From Flavobacteriaceae bacterium (GTDB taxonomy: Bacteria > Bacteroidota > Bacteroidia > Flavobacteriales > Flavobacteriaceae), in assembly GCA_022428005.1 (NCBI GenBank), contig JAKMDI010000018.1:1-44586 (forward strand): 44,586 nucleotides of DNA, given 5' to 3'. Below the pieces are notes generated by a model. That model was given only the letters and a program-made list of their open reading frames with translations, had not been told where the DNA came from and searched no databases. How positions within the stretch are numbered: position 1 is the stretch's first letter; each line of letters starts with the position of its first letter. Shown here in pieces: positions 34,544 to 43,651 of this stretch. Both the position numbers and the translations under genes were made by a program.

Positions 34544-35824
34544 CTAACTTTCTTTCATTAAAACAGTCGCCAAATCCACTGTTAGGGCTTGGCGACTCCA
34601 TTTTTTTAGCGCAGGAAATTCATTGACTAACTTCCCTTTGTTTTGAAACGCTTTTAGTAGAAATGATTTTATAGCGTCGCTGTCGGAAGCTTTGACCATT
34701 TTGGAAAAAGAAGAACCCGCCAGTAAACGACCCGCCTCGGACTGCGGAGCTCCTATAGACAGCACAGGAACACCACACGCCAAATACTCCAAAAGCTTTC
34801 CCGAAACCATGTCCTGGTCCGCTCCTTTAAAAATAAAATTGAGGAGTAAATCTCCACTTTTCATCAAACCAACAGCATCTCGGTGTGATAGATATCCTTT
34901 GTATTCGACAGTAACCTTTGGGGCCAGCTGTTTGATTTTATCAATCTGTGCTGCGGAAATATTCCCCGCCAAAGAAAAGAGAACCTTACCATTCTCAGAA
35001 AGTGCACTCAACGCTTTTATAACTGGAATATAATCCTGATTTTCAGTCAATAATCCAGTGTAAACCACATGAAATGGATTTACCGTAGTCCTCGAAACAG
35101 CAGACATCATAGCAGCATCATAACCATTGGGTAAAACGTGAAAGCTTTGATCTGGGGCTTTGATTTTAAATTTTTTAATTAAGTTTCCGCCCACTGTTGT
35201 CAATATACCATCTGCATTGCGTAAAACTTTTTTTTCGAGATAGGCATCTATACGTTTGGCAAAATAAGAACGATACAATTGCTGATTGTAAAAAATATCC
35301 ACCCACGGATCCCGAAAATCAGCCCACCACTGAATCCCATAATTGGTCTTGAGGAAGCTGCCCACCAAGTGGGTAGAGTGAGGAGGACCAGTAGTGATGA
35401 CTTTTTTTATTCCTTCGCTTTGAAGAATTTTTTCTGCCGCCCTTTTCGCATAATAATTCCAACCTTTTCTGGCATCTGGAATAAAAAAGTTCCCCCGAAT
35501 AAAAGCAGCCATTTTCGACATCCATCCCTGCTTGGGAACTTGACCTTGAGGAATACCTGCATTTAAGGATCCTGAAATAAATTTTGAATATATTTTTAAA
35601 GGTTCCTTGGTGTCTGTTTTGACCACATGAACTCCCTTCACTTCCTCCAACAATTCAAAATCCAGTACGGGATAGGAGGCCTGTTTTTCATCCACCGTTA
35701 CAACATAGGGCTCCCACCCCATCTGTTTTAAGTATTTGGTAAAATAAACCCACCGCTGCACTCCTGATCCACCAGAAGGTGGCCAGTAATAACTGAGAAT
35801 CAATACCTTTTTTGTCTCTTTCAA
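34544..35824 (-). CDS. Glycosyltransferase, GT4-like (GT-B fold)
   Basis: The 426-residue protein begins with KVLILSYYWPPSGGSGVQRW, the acceptor-domain opening of GT4 enzymes. ITTGPPHSTHLVG and WWADFRDPW follow. The donor domain has VYTGLLTEN and SGKLLEYLACGVPVLSIGAP. It has no membrane segment and is cytoplasmic. It probably adds a sugar to a surface polysaccharide or lipid; donor and acceptor are unknown. It lies 24 bp downstream of DUF2480 and may be transcribed from the suf side. Confidence 0.88.
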   Translation of the reverse strand: MKETKKVLILSYYWPPSGGSGVQRWVYFTKYLKQMGWEPYVVTVDEKQASYPVLDFELLEEVKGVHVVKTDTKEPLKIYSKFISGSLNAGIPQGQVPKQGWMSKMAAFIRGNFFIPDARKGWNYYAKRAAEKILQSEGIKKVITTGPPHSTHLVGSFLKTNYGIQWWADFRDPWVDIFYNQQLYRSYFAKRIDAYLEKKVLRNADGILTTVGGNLIKKFKIKAPDQSFHVLPNGYDAAMMSAVSRTTVNPFHVVYTGLLTENQDYIPVIKALSALSENGKVLFSLAGNISAAQIDKIKQLAPKVTVEYKGYLSHRDAVGLMKSGDLLLNFIFKGADQDMVSGKLLEYLACGVPVLSIGAPQSEAGRLLAGSSFSKMVKASDSDAIKSFLLKAFQNKGKLVNEFPALKKWSRQALTVDLATVLMKES

Positions 35825-35848
35825 ACTTTAGGTCTTGCCCAAAAGTAG

Positions 35849-36358
35849 CTATTTCTTTTTTTTGAAAAGGGGTACAGAAGAACAAGCTTCCCCATAAAAT
35901 AGGCTTTTGACCACCGGTTGAAGTTTGGCAATCAATTGGACATAGGCATCTTTTGGAACAATTTTATCACTACAACCCTTTATGATAATAGGTTTGTCTT
36001 TAAAAGGTGTAACATCCAAAAGCACAATTTCCTCGGTATACAATTGGAGTTCTAAATCCTCCAATGTTCCCAAAACTACTTTTCGTGCATGGGGTTGCAA
36101 AAACGCAGACACCAAGAGGGGTGCCCATGCGGGTAATATGGCATCTGTACTACAATGGAGTGCAATAAATTGATCTTTATAGGCGCTCCAATCGTGGGCA
36201 CGAAGTTGTGCCCTAAATTCTTTTTCTTTGAGGACAAGTCCTTGGTCCAACCACTGGGACAAATCGACAGTTTGTCTTTGACCAATTTGATAAAACTGTT
36301 CCAAATCAAAGGTGATCAGCGCACTGTCTGCAACTCGATTTACAATAGTATCGGCCAT
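35849..36358 (-). CDS. DUF2480 family protein
   Basis: The 169-residue soluble protein matches the DUF2480 pattern: MADTIVNRVADSALITFDLE, QLRAHDWSAYKDQFIALHCS, DAILPAWAPLLVSAFLQPHA and, at the end, FYGEACSSVPLFKKKK. The family has no proven function but is regularly found beside suf genes in Bacteroidota. Conserved cysteines at about 116 and near the C-terminus could bind a metal or cluster (inference). It follows the sufT-like gene by 1 bp. Confidence 0.85.
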   Translation of the reverse strand: MADTIVNRVADSALITFDLEQFYQIGQRQTVDLSQWLDQGLVLKEKEFRAQLRAHDWSAYKDQFIALHCSTDAILPAWAPLLVSAFLQPHARKVVLGTLEDLELQLYTEEIVLLDVTPFKDKPIIIKGCSDKIVPKDAYVQLIAKLQPVVKSLFYGEACSSVPLFKKKK

Positions 36359-36359
36359 T

Positions 36360-36686
36360 TTAAAGTAATCCTAATTCCAATTTGGCCTCTTCACTCATCA
36401 GGTCTTGCGACCAAGGAGGGTCAAATGTAATTTCAACCTCAGCATCTTTAACGGCATCAAGGGATTTTACCTTTTCCTCTACCTCTCTGGGGAGGGTCTC
36501 CGCCACGGGACAATTAGGAGTGGTGAGGGTCATCAGAATTTTAACATCAGCATCCTCATTGACAAAAACATCATAAATCAAGCCCAACTCGTATATATCA
36601 ACAGGGATTTCAGGATCAAAAATGGTCTTTAGTACACCTACAATTTTGTCTCCGAGATCTAAAGTCTCGTTGTTTTCTTCACTCAT
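36360..36686 (-). CDS. SufT-like DUF59 iron-sulfur assembly protein
   Basis: The 108-residue MIP18-type protein has the hallmark IFDPEIPVDIYELGLIYDV, then LTTPNCPVAETLP with the conserved Cys, and FDPPWSQDLMSEEAKLELGLL at the end. SufT proteins help mature or deliver Fe-S clusters made by SufBCD. The start overlaps the sufE stop by 4 bp. Confidence 0.93.
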   Translation of the reverse strand: MSEENNETLDLGDKIVGVLKTIFDPEIPVDIYELGLIYDVFVNEDADVKILMTLTTPNCPVAETLPREVEEKVKSLDAVKDAEVEITFDPPWSQDLMSEEAKLELGLL

Positions 36687-37120
36687 GATTTATTTAATTG
36701 TGTTTTAAAAGCAATGGCATACATCTTCAATTGTTTGATCATGGAAACCAAGCCATTGGCTCGGGTGGGCGACAGGTGTTCCCGCAACCCGATTTTATCG
36801 ATAAAGGTGGTGTCTGCCTCCAATATTGCATCGGGATGTTGATGAGAAAAAACACGGATCAAAATGGCGATAATTCCTTTGGTAATTATAGCGTCGCTAT
36901 CGGCGGTAAAAACTAATTTTTCTTCACTTAAATCCGCATGAACCCAAACTTTACTTTGGCATCCTTTGATGATGTTATCCTCTGTTTTGTGCCGAGGGTC
37001 GATCAGTGGCAGTGATTTTCCCAATTCGATCATGTACTCGTATCGCTGCATCCAGTCTTCAAATAAAGAAAACTCTTCTACAATTTCGTCTTGTATTGTA
37101 TCAATCGCTGCCATGTTCAA
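36683..37120 (-). CDS. sufE: Cysteine desulfuration protein SufE
   Basis: The 145-residue protein accepts persulfide from SufS. The acceptor is Cys54 in IIKGCQSKVWV. Other SufE stretches are LPLIDPRHKTEDN and the C-terminal LSPTRANGL. The start at 37120 gives MNMAAIDT; the second Met (37114) is equally possible. It lies 10 bp after sufS. Confidence 0.94.
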   Translation of the reverse strand: MNMAAIDTIQDEIVEEFSLFEDWMQRYEYMIELGKSLPLIDPRHKTEDNIIKGCQSKVWVHADLSEEKLVFTADSDAIITKGIIAILIRVFSHQHPDAILEADTTFIDKIGLREHLSPTRANGLVSMIKQLKMYAIAFKTQLNKS

Positions 37121-37130
37121 AATTAATGAT

Positions 37131-38342
37131 TTATTGTAACATTTGGATAGCCTTTTTTAGGGCCTCCAACATTCTGTCTATCTCCTCGTAGGTATTGTAA
37201 AAGGACAAAGATGCCCGCACCGTCCCTGGAATATGGTAGTAATCCATTATGGGTTGGGCACAATGGTGACCTGTTCTTACAGCAATTCCCATCTTATCCA
37301 AAATACTTCCAATATCGTAGGGGTGAATGCCCTGGACGTTAAAGGAGATTACAGCGGTCTTTTCGGGAGCAACACCATAGATCTTTACCCCTGGAATCTT
37401 TAACAAGGACGCCGTAGCGTAGGCCAAGAGCTCCGCTTCGTATTGAGCAATCTCCGTCATTCCGATGGAGTTGATATAATCCAACGCAGCTCCGAAAGCG
37501 ATCCCCCCCGCAATGTTTGGGGTTCCTGCTTCAAATTTGTGGGGCAGTCCCGCATAGGTAGTTTTTTCGAAAGTGACTTCTGCGATCATCTCCCCTCCAC
37601 CTTGATATGGGGGCAGACGGTTTAGAGCGGAGGCTTTTCCGTAAAGCATTCCTATCCCGGTAGGACCGCAGAGTTTGTGTGCTGAGGTGACGTAATAATC
37701 CACCCCCAGCGCTTGGACATCTGCTTGAATGTGGGGGGCTGACTGGGCACCATCTATCAAAACCTCTGCTCCAACGGCATGTGCTTTTTCTATTATTTCC
37801 GCTATGGGGTTTACCGTTCCAAGTGCATTGGAGACGTGGTTTACAAACACCAACTTGGTCTTTTCTGACAACAGCTTGTCGTACTCCTCCATCAATAAAA
37901 CCCCCCCTTCGTTCATGGGTATCACTTTAAGCACTGCCCCAGATTTCTCACAGAGCATTTGCCACGGGACTATATTAGAGTGGTGCTCTAAGGCGGATAC
38001 AATCAACTCGTCTCCTGGAACGAGCAGCTGTTCATACCCATTACTTACTATATTTATAGAGTGGGTTGTTCCCGAGGTAAAAATTATTTCGTGCGCGTGG
38101 GCTGCATTAAAATGTTTTTGAATTTTTTGACGGGCGGCCTCATAGGCATCCGTTGCCTCTTGGCTTAGTGTATGAACCCCTCGGTGTATGTTGGCATTGT
38201 ATTTTTTGTAGTAATCAGCAATTACATCAATTACTTGTAGGGGGGTCTGTGATGTGGCTGCGTTATCAAAATAAACCAAAGGATGGCCATTTACTTCCCT
38301 TTGTAGAATGGGAAAATCTTTACGGATTTTTTGAACGTCCAT
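37131..38342 (-). CDS. sufS: Cysteine desulfurase SufS
   Basis: The 403-residue PLP enzyme takes sulfur from cysteine. The PLP lysine is Lys223 (TSAHKLCGPTG) and the persulfide cysteine is Cys361 (RTGHHCAQP) on the short loop typical of the SufS (type II) group. YFDNAATSQTP and ALEHHSNIVPW are also diagnostic. It lies 3 bp after sufD and 10 bp before sufE, in operon order. Confidence 0.96.
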   Translation of the reverse strand: MDVQKIRKDFPILQREVNGHPLVYFDNAATSQTPLQVIDVIADYYKKYNANIHRGVHTLSQEATDAYEAARQKIQKHFNAAHAHEIIFTSGTTHSINIVSNGYEQLLVPGDELIVSALEHHSNIVPWQMLCEKSGAVLKVIPMNEGGVLLMEEYDKLLSEKTKLVFVNHVSNALGTVNPIAEIIEKAHAVGAEVLIDGAQSAPHIQADVQALGVDYYVTSAHKLCGPTGIGMLYGKASALNRLPPYQGGGEMIAEVTFEKTTYAGLPHKFEAGTPNIAGGIAFGAALDYINSIGMTEIAQYEAELLAYATASLLKIPGVKIYGVAPEKTAVISFNVQGIHPYDIGSILDKMGIAVRTGHHCAQPIMDYYHIPGTVRASLSFYNTYEEIDRMLEALKKAIQMLQ

Positions 38343-38345
38343 GGC

Positions 38346-39662
38346 TTATAAATCAAATCCAAGGTTTACCCCCAATTTATTGGCAATCAATTTATTGATA
38401 CGCTTTTTAAGAATAGGGAGTTCAACACTTTCCAAAACATTGTTGGCAAAGGCATAGGTCATCAGCGCCTTGGCTTCTTTTTTTGGTATCCCCCTGGATT
38501 GCATGTAAAAAAGGGCATCTTCGTCCAATTGTCCTACAGTACATCCATGTGAGCATTTGACATCATCTGCATATATCTCTAATTGTGGCTTGGTGTTAAC
38601 CGTGGATTTATCATCGATAAGGATGTTGTTGTTTTGTTGAAATGCGTTTGTTTTTTGCGCCTTTTTATCTACGTGAATTTTACCATTAAAAACCCCTTTG
38701 GAGGCATCAGAAAACACCCCTTTATAATCCTGGTGGCTCTCGCAGTTGGGGAATTGGTGGTCTACCAATGTATAATGATCTACGTGTTGTTGGTCTTTTA
38801 GCAAGGTAACGCCCTTGAGCGTAGTATCACAATGCGTTCCTTTGAGGTAGAAGTTTAGATTGTTACGAATCAATTTCCCCCCCAGTGAGAAAGTATGAAC
38901 CCTTGCGGTACTGTTGGATTCTTGTGAGATATAGGTGTTGTCGATTAAAGAAGCTGAATTGAGGTCATTTTGTATTTTGTAATAGTCCACAAAAGCGTCT
39001 TTGTGTGCATAAATTTCGGTCACGGAATTGGTGACTACATTATGTTCCTTTAGACTTTGGTGCCGCTCTAAAATTTGTACTTGGGCATTTTGATCGACCA
39101 CAATCAAATTTCGAGGTTGTAACCACAAGGCTTTTTCATCTCCAGAGGAAAAGTGAATGATTTCAATCGGCTTTTCAGCAACTTTGTTTTTGGGGATATA
39201 AACATAGGCTCCCTCATGGGCATAGGAGGTATTTAATGCGGTGAGGCTGTCGTCAACATCGGTGGTCTTGTTGAAATAAGTATTGATTAAATGGCTGTAT
39301 TTGGGTTTTGACAGTGCCGCAGACATCAAACAAACATCCAAACCGTCGTGGGTGGTGTCAGAGAGAAAAGGACTGTATACCCCATCGATGAATACTACTT
39401 TGTAGGTGTCTATTTCATAAAGGAAATATTTCTTTACTTTTTTGAGTTGAATGGTGGATTCACTTTTTGGAAAAAGGGCATAGTCTTCCCTGATCAGTGG
39501 GTTTAGGGAAGTGTATTTCCAAGCTTCTTCTTTTCGAGAGGGAAAGCCTTTCTGCTCAAATGTTTTAAGCGACTCCAATCGGGTTTGATGAACGGGATCA
39601 GCGAGGTCAATCCTTTCTTCGAGTGCCAGGTGAGAGGCCAATAATTTTTCTTTGAATTCCAT
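38346..39662 (-). CDS. sufD: Fe-S assembly scaffold protein SufD
   Basis: The 438-residue protein is the partner of SufB in the SufBC2D scaffold. It has an N-terminal helical region (about 1-95, with RKEEAWKYTSL), a central beta-helix, and the C-terminal SufBD signature KCSHGCTVGQLDEDALFY. The His in SHG is the residue needed for cluster assembly in SufD. The gene lies 5 bp after sufC. Confidence 0.95.
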   Translation of the reverse strand: MEFKEKLLASHLALEERIDLADPVHQTRLESLKTFEQKGFPSRKEEAWKYTSLNPLIREDYALFPKSESTIQLKKVKKYFLYEIDTYKVVFIDGVYSPFLSDTTHDGLDVCLMSAALSKPKYSHLINTYFNKTTDVDDSLTALNTSYAHEGAYVYIPKNKVAEKPIEIIHFSSGDEKALWLQPRNLIVVDQNAQVQILERHQSLKEHNVVTNSVTEIYAHKDAFVDYYKIQNDLNSASLIDNTYISQESNSTARVHTFSLGGKLIRNNLNFYLKGTHCDTTLKGVTLLKDQQHVDHYTLVDHQFPNCESHQDYKGVFSDASKGVFNGKIHVDKKAQKTNAFQQNNNILIDDKSTVNTKPQLEIYADDVKCSHGCTVGQLDEDALFYMQSRGIPKKEAKALMTYAFANNVLESVELPILKKRINKLIANKLGVNLGFDL

Positions 39663-39667
39663 CTTCC

Positions 39668-40414
39668 TCAGGCCATTTCTTTGATCCAGTCGTATCCTTT
39701 TTCTTCCAATTCTAATGCCAAATCTTTTGTCCCTGATTTTACAATTTTACCATCAAACAATACATGGACAAAATCTGGAACAATATATTCTAAAAGCCTT
39801 TGATAGTGGGTAATTACAATGATAGCGTTGTTTTTTGAGCGCAACTTATTTACCCCATTGGCTACGATTTTTAGAGCATCTATATCCAATCCGGAATCTG
39901 TTTCATCGAGAATGGACAGTTTCGGTTCCATCATGGCCATTTGAAAAATTTCGTTTCGCTTTTTTTCACCACCAGAGAATCCCTCGTTCAGCGATCTAGA
40001 AAGAAAACGTGAATCGATTTCAAGCAGCGCCGATTTTTCTCTTATTTTTTTGAGCATCACATTGGCGGGCATGTCTTCCAAACCTTTTGCCTTACGCGTT
40101 GCGTTTATGGCGGTTTTAATAAAATTTGTAACACTTACCCCTGGTATTTCTATGGGGTATTGAAAAGAAAGAAAAATACCTTGATGCGCGCGTTCCTCGG
40201 GTGATAAATCGGCCAAATCCTCGCCTTCCAAAAGCATGGTGCCTTGATTGACTTCATAATCTTGGTGTCCTGCAATTACTGATGACAAGGTGCTTTTACC
40301 CGATCCATTCGGACCCATGATGGCGTGTACCTCTCCTGCTTTAACATCGAGGTCGATACCGTTGAGAATTTGTTTGCCCTCTACTTGAGCGTGAAGATTT
40401 TCTATGGTGAGCAT
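39668..40414 (-). CDS. sufC: Fe-S assembly ATPase SufC
   Basis: The 248-residue ABC-type ATPase has Walker A GPNGSGKST (about 34-42), the signature FSGGEKKRNEI, and Walker B LSILDETDSGLDIDAL, with Asp-Glu-Thr in the form typical of SufC. It drives shape change in the SufB-SufD scaffold. It has no membrane partner. It lies 10 bp downstream of sufB. Confidence 0.97.
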   Translation of the reverse strand: MLTIENLHAQVEGKQILNGIDLDVKAGEVHAIMGPNGSGKSTLSSVIAGHQDYEVNQGTMLLEGEDLADLSPEERAHQGIFLSFQYPIEIPGVSVTNFIKTAINATRKAKGLEDMPANVMLKKIREKSALLEIDSRFLSRSLNEGFSGGEKKRNEIFQMAMMEPKLSILDETDSGLDIDALKIVANGVNKLRSKNNAIIVITHYQRLLEYIVPDFVHVLFDGKIVKSGTKDLALELEEKGYDWIKEMA

Positions 40415-40424
40415 AAATTTGTTT

Positions 40425-41870
40425 TTATCCTACTGATCCCTCTAGGGAGATTTCTAATAATTTTTGTGCTTCCACGGCAAATTCCATGGGCAGCTTGTTT
40501 AATACTTCTTTACTGAATCCGTTGACGACCAAGGCTATGGCTTTTTCTGGGTCTATACCTCTCTGGTTACAGTAAAAAATTTGATCCTCACCAATTTTAC
40601 TGGTGGTTGCCTCGTGTTCGATTTGGGCAGTTTTATTTCTCGCTTCTATGTAAGGGAAAGTATGTGCCCCACATTGATTGCCCATCAACAATGAATCGCA
40701 TTGAGAAAAGTTTCTGGCATGGGTCGCACGTGGATGTACTTGGACAAGTCCACGATAGCTGTTCTGGGATTTCCCAGCGGAAATACCCTTTGAAATAATA
40801 GTGCTTTTGGTGTTTTTTCCCAAATGAACCATCTTGGTTCCCGTATCGGCTTGCTGGAAATTGTTTGTGAGTGCAATGGAATAAAACTCCCCTATGGAAT
40901 CATCTCCTTTGAGAATACAGGAGGGATATTTCCATGTAATGGCTGAGCCAGTCTCCACCTGTGTCCAAGAAATCTTAGCGCTTTTGTGGCAGATGCCTCT
41001 TTTAGTGACGAAATTAAAAACGCCTCCTTTTCCATTTTTATCGCCGGGAAACCAGTTTTGTACTGTAGAATATTTTATTTCAGCATGGTCCAAAGCGATC
41101 AGCTCTACCACCGCTGCATGGAGTTGATTTTCGTCTCTTGAAGGTGCGGTACATCCTTCTAAATAGCTCACATAGCTGGATTCATCGGCAATCACAAGGG
41201 TTCTTTCAAACTGCCCTGTACCTGCTTGGTTGATTCTAAAATAGGTAGACAGTTCCATTGGGCAGCGAACTCCTTTGGGGATATAACAGAAAGAACCGTC
41301 GGAAAAAACAGCTGAATTCAAAGCCGCAAAATAATTATCTTGGATGGGAATTACCGAACCAATGTATTTTTGAACCAATTCTGGATATTCCTGAATCGCT
41401 TCAGAAATCGAACAGAAGATGATTCCTTTTTCTGCTAAAGTTTCTTTAAAAGTGGTGGCTACAGAAACAGAGTCCATCACAATATCTACAGCAACGCCTG
41501 CCAATTTCTTTTGCTCGTCGATGGAAATCCCCAATTTTTCGAATGTTTTGAGTAATTCTGGGTCCACTTCGTCCAGGCTTTTGTATTGGTCTTTTTTCTT
41601 GGGGGCAGAGTAGTATGAAATGGCCTGGTAATTTGGCTTTTTGTATTGGACATTGGCCCAGTCGGGCTCCTTCATTTCTTTCCAAGCCGCATAGGCCTTT
41701 AGGCGCCAATCGGTCATCCATTCGGGTTCTTGCTTTTTCTGAGAAATACGACGAACCACTTCTTCATTGAGTCCTACAGGGAAAGTCTCAGAATCGATAT
41801 CGGTGTAAAACCCGTATTCGTATTCTTTGGTTTCCAATTCTTTTTTTAATTCCTCTTCAGTATAAGCCAT
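40425..41870 (-). CDS. sufB: Fe-S assembly scaffold protein SufB
   Basis: The 481-residue scaffold has the typical SufB beta-helix core and C-terminal helices. [16 protein letters not shown] holds the conserved cluster-linked Cys, and [13 protein letters not shown] matches the SufBD signature. Earlier stretches are YYSAPKKKD and [12 protein letters not shown]. Length is standard. It lies 12 bp downstream of sufA. Confidence 0.96.
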   Translation of the reverse strand: MAYTEEELKKELETKEYEYGFYTDIDSETFPVGLNEEVVRRISQKKQEPEWMTDWRLKAYAAWKEMKEPDWANVQYKKPNYQAISYYSAPKKKDQYKSLDEVDPELLKTFEKLGISIDEQKKLAGVAVDIVMDSVSVATTFKETLAEKGIIFCSISEAIQEYPELVQKYIGSVIPIQDNYFAALNSAVFSDGSFCYIPKGVRCPMELSTYFRINQAGTGQFERTLVIADESSYVSYLEGCTAPSRDENQLHAAVVELIALDHAEIKYSTVQNWFPGDKNGKGGVFNFVTKRGICHKSAKISWTQVETGSAITWKYPSCILKGDDSIGEFYSIALTNNFQQADTGTKMVHLGKNTKSTIISKGISAGKSQNSYRGLVQVHPRATHARNFSQCDSLLMGNQCGAHTFPYIEARNKTAQIEHEATTSKIGEDQIFYCNQRGIDPEKAIALVVNGFSKEVLNKLPMEFAVEAQKLLEISLEGSVG

Positions 41871-41882
41871 GTCTCGAATTAA

Positions 41883-42212
41883 TCATAAGGAAAAACTTTC
41901 TCCGCAACCACAGGTGCGTTGTGCATTGGGATTATTAAAAACAAAACCCTTTCCGTTGAGGCCTCCGGAATATTCCAGGGTAGTTCCCAACAAGTAGAGC
42001 AAGCTTTTTTTATCTACCAAAATTTTCACCGCATTGTCTTCAAATAAACGATCTTGTTCTGATTTGGTGCTGTCAAAACTAAGGTCGTAGGAAAGGCCAG
42101 AACAGCCACCGCTTTTAACGCCCACGCGGACGAAATCTTTGTGGGGGTTGAAGCCCTCTTCTTGCATCAGCTGAGACACTTTTTTTTGTGCATTAAACGA
42201 CACCTTGATCAT
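41883..42212 (-). CDS. sufA: SufA/HesB-type iron-sulfur assembly protein
   Basis: From the ATG at 42212 (MIKVSFNAQKKV) the product has 109 residues. The three A-type cysteines are present: one in SGGCSGLSY and two in the terminal TCGCGESF. These carry or transfer Fe-S clusters. An ATG three codons earlier (42221) is also possible, but the family usually begins at MIKV. This is the first gene of the suf operon. Confidence 0.94.
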   Translation of the reverse strand: MIKVSFNAQKKVSQLMQEEGFNPHKDFVRVGVKSGGCSGLSYDLSFDSTKSEQDRLFEDNAVKILVDKKSLLYLLGTTLEYSGGLNGKGFVFNNPNAQRTCGCGESFSL

Positions 42213-42240
42213 TTGAAACAATTTTTATTTAAAATCATTA

Positions 42241-42248
42241 CAAATATA
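42241..42248 (-). promoter_or_regulatory. Candidate -7 box of the suf operon promoter
   Basis: On the minus strand the octamer is TATATTTG, a perfect TAnnTTTG match, 29 bp before the sufA ATG at 42212. A TTG at the proper -33 distance is not obvious. Confidence 0.45.
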
Positions 42249-42311
42249 GCGTATTTCCATATAAAATGGGGCTTTTACTATCAATTCTGATTATGGCTCA
42301 ATTGGGAATTT

Positions 42312-43649
42312 TTAGCGCCATCGCGTAAACAATATATCCCCTTTGCCACGGTTTTGTTGATCGTGGATAACACTGCTGTAGGTTTGACCTACCACAAATA
42401 CACTTCCAGAACTGTGAATCAAAAGGTCATAAGCAAAATCATCGTTGTCGCCTCCCAAAGAAAGGGCCTTTGCTCGTATGTCCCCAGGGAGAATGTGCAT
42501 CAAAAACAAGTCGTTTTCTCCTGCGTCAGCAGTAAAATCTCCATCAGCACTGCGGGAGTGACCTGTAATAAAAACTCCACCATGCTCCTGCTCCCCAATG
42601 GCCGTGCCCGTGTCGAATTCGCTACCGCCGTAGTGATGACTTGCCATTAATTTTCCCGATTGATCGATCACGATTTGCCAAGCATCCGACAGGCCCTTAT
42701 TTTCTCGTGCTTGTTTATCGTTGCTAAAAGTATTCCCAATAATTCTAAAGTTTCCTTGGGAATCCTGAATCACCCCCGATGCTCCATCTACCAAACTGCC
42801 TCCATATGAATTTTCCCATAGCAAGGCCCCAGAAGGGGAAATCATCACCACCCAAATGTCGTAACTTCCTTTGGGCTGGGTCACTTCGACATCTGAACTT
42901 TCTGAGGTGCCCACTACCAAAAAGTTACCCTCTTTTGTTTGAACAGCATCATAGGAGCGGTCGTTATTGGTTCCACCAAAATACCGCTGCCATTCCACAT
43001 TACCTTGTGCATCTAATTTGTGGCACCAAAATTCTCCTACCCCATGCCGATTTGCCCTAAGTGTCCCGCCAGAATTTCCCGCTCCATTGGAGGCGGTCAC
43101 ATCCAAAAATCCATTGAAAAAGTAGCCGCCATCTTGAGTGGAGATCACCTTGTAAGCGTGGTCGTGACCAGAAAAGCCAAATGTTTTTTTCCAAAGCAAA
43201 TTACCCCCTGCATCCACTTTGATAATCCAGTTGTCGTGAAAACCATTGGTGGGGGGAACATCACCGTCTTGGCTGTTGCTGTAGCCCAACAATACAAACC
43301 CCCCTTCTTCTGTTTCTACTAATGAATATCCAAAATCGTCGCCACTCCCACCATAGTTTTTCTGCCAATTCACATTGCCTTGTTGGTCCATTTTAAGCAA
43401 AAATAAATCCCAGTCATCCGAGGTGCGATCCCTAAAATCTCCATCATGGCTCTGGGTACTTCCCACGATGGCAATTCCTCCATCTCGAAGTTCTATGACC
43501 TGCCGGGCATGCTCGTCTTCACTGCCCCCGATTAAGGAAACATGGGACAAAATACCAGAGAAAAGAGTCGTTGGGGTTAGGGTTGTATTGGGCTCAGGAA
43601 AACAACCAATGCAGAGCGAGGTGACGATAATAATAAATACTTTTTTCAA
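42312..43649 (-). CDS. Lipoprotein with seven propeller-like repeats
   Basis: The 445-residue protein has a lipoprotein signal (CIGC, Cys16). Seven tandem units of about 55-70 residues follow, each opening near GGSxDD (GGSEDE, GGSGDD, GFSGHD, GGTNND, GGSLVD, GGSEFD, GGDNDD). Each then gives a GGF/GNF strand, a VGxT/S strand and a D-W/L-x-K/V strand. This suggests a seven-bladed beta-propeller on the cell surface or in the periplasm. No catalytic motif is seen and I do not assign a function. It starts 2 bp after the choice-of-anchor-B gene and is probably co-transcribed with it. Confidence 0.85.
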   Translation of the reverse strand: MKKVFIIIVTSLCIGCFPEPNTTLTPTTLFSGILSHVSLIGGSEDEHARQVIELRDGGIAIVGSTQSHDGDFRDRTSDDWDLFLLKMDQQGNVNWQKNYGGSGDDFGYSLVETEEGGFVLLGYSNSQDGDVPPTNGFHDNWIIKVDAGGNLLWKKTFGFSGHDHAYKVISTQDGGYFFNGFLDVTASNGAGNSGGTLRANRHGVGEFWCHKLDAQGNVEWQRYFGGTNNDRSYDAVQTKEGNFLVVGTSESSDVEVTQPKGSYDIWVVMISPSGALLWENSYGGSLVDGASGVIQDSQGNFRIIGNTFSNDKQARENKGLSDAWQIVIDQSGKLMASHHYGGSEFDTGTAIGEQEHGGVFITGHSRSADGDFTADAGENDLFLMHILPGDIRAKALSLGGDNDDFAYDLLIHSSGSVFVVGQTYSSVIHDQQNRGKGDILFTRWR

Positions 43650-43651
43650 AA

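Noticed and set aside
42976-42988. TTGGTTCCACCAA palindrome
   Set aside because: It is inside a coding repeat, has the wrong centre spacing, and is single.
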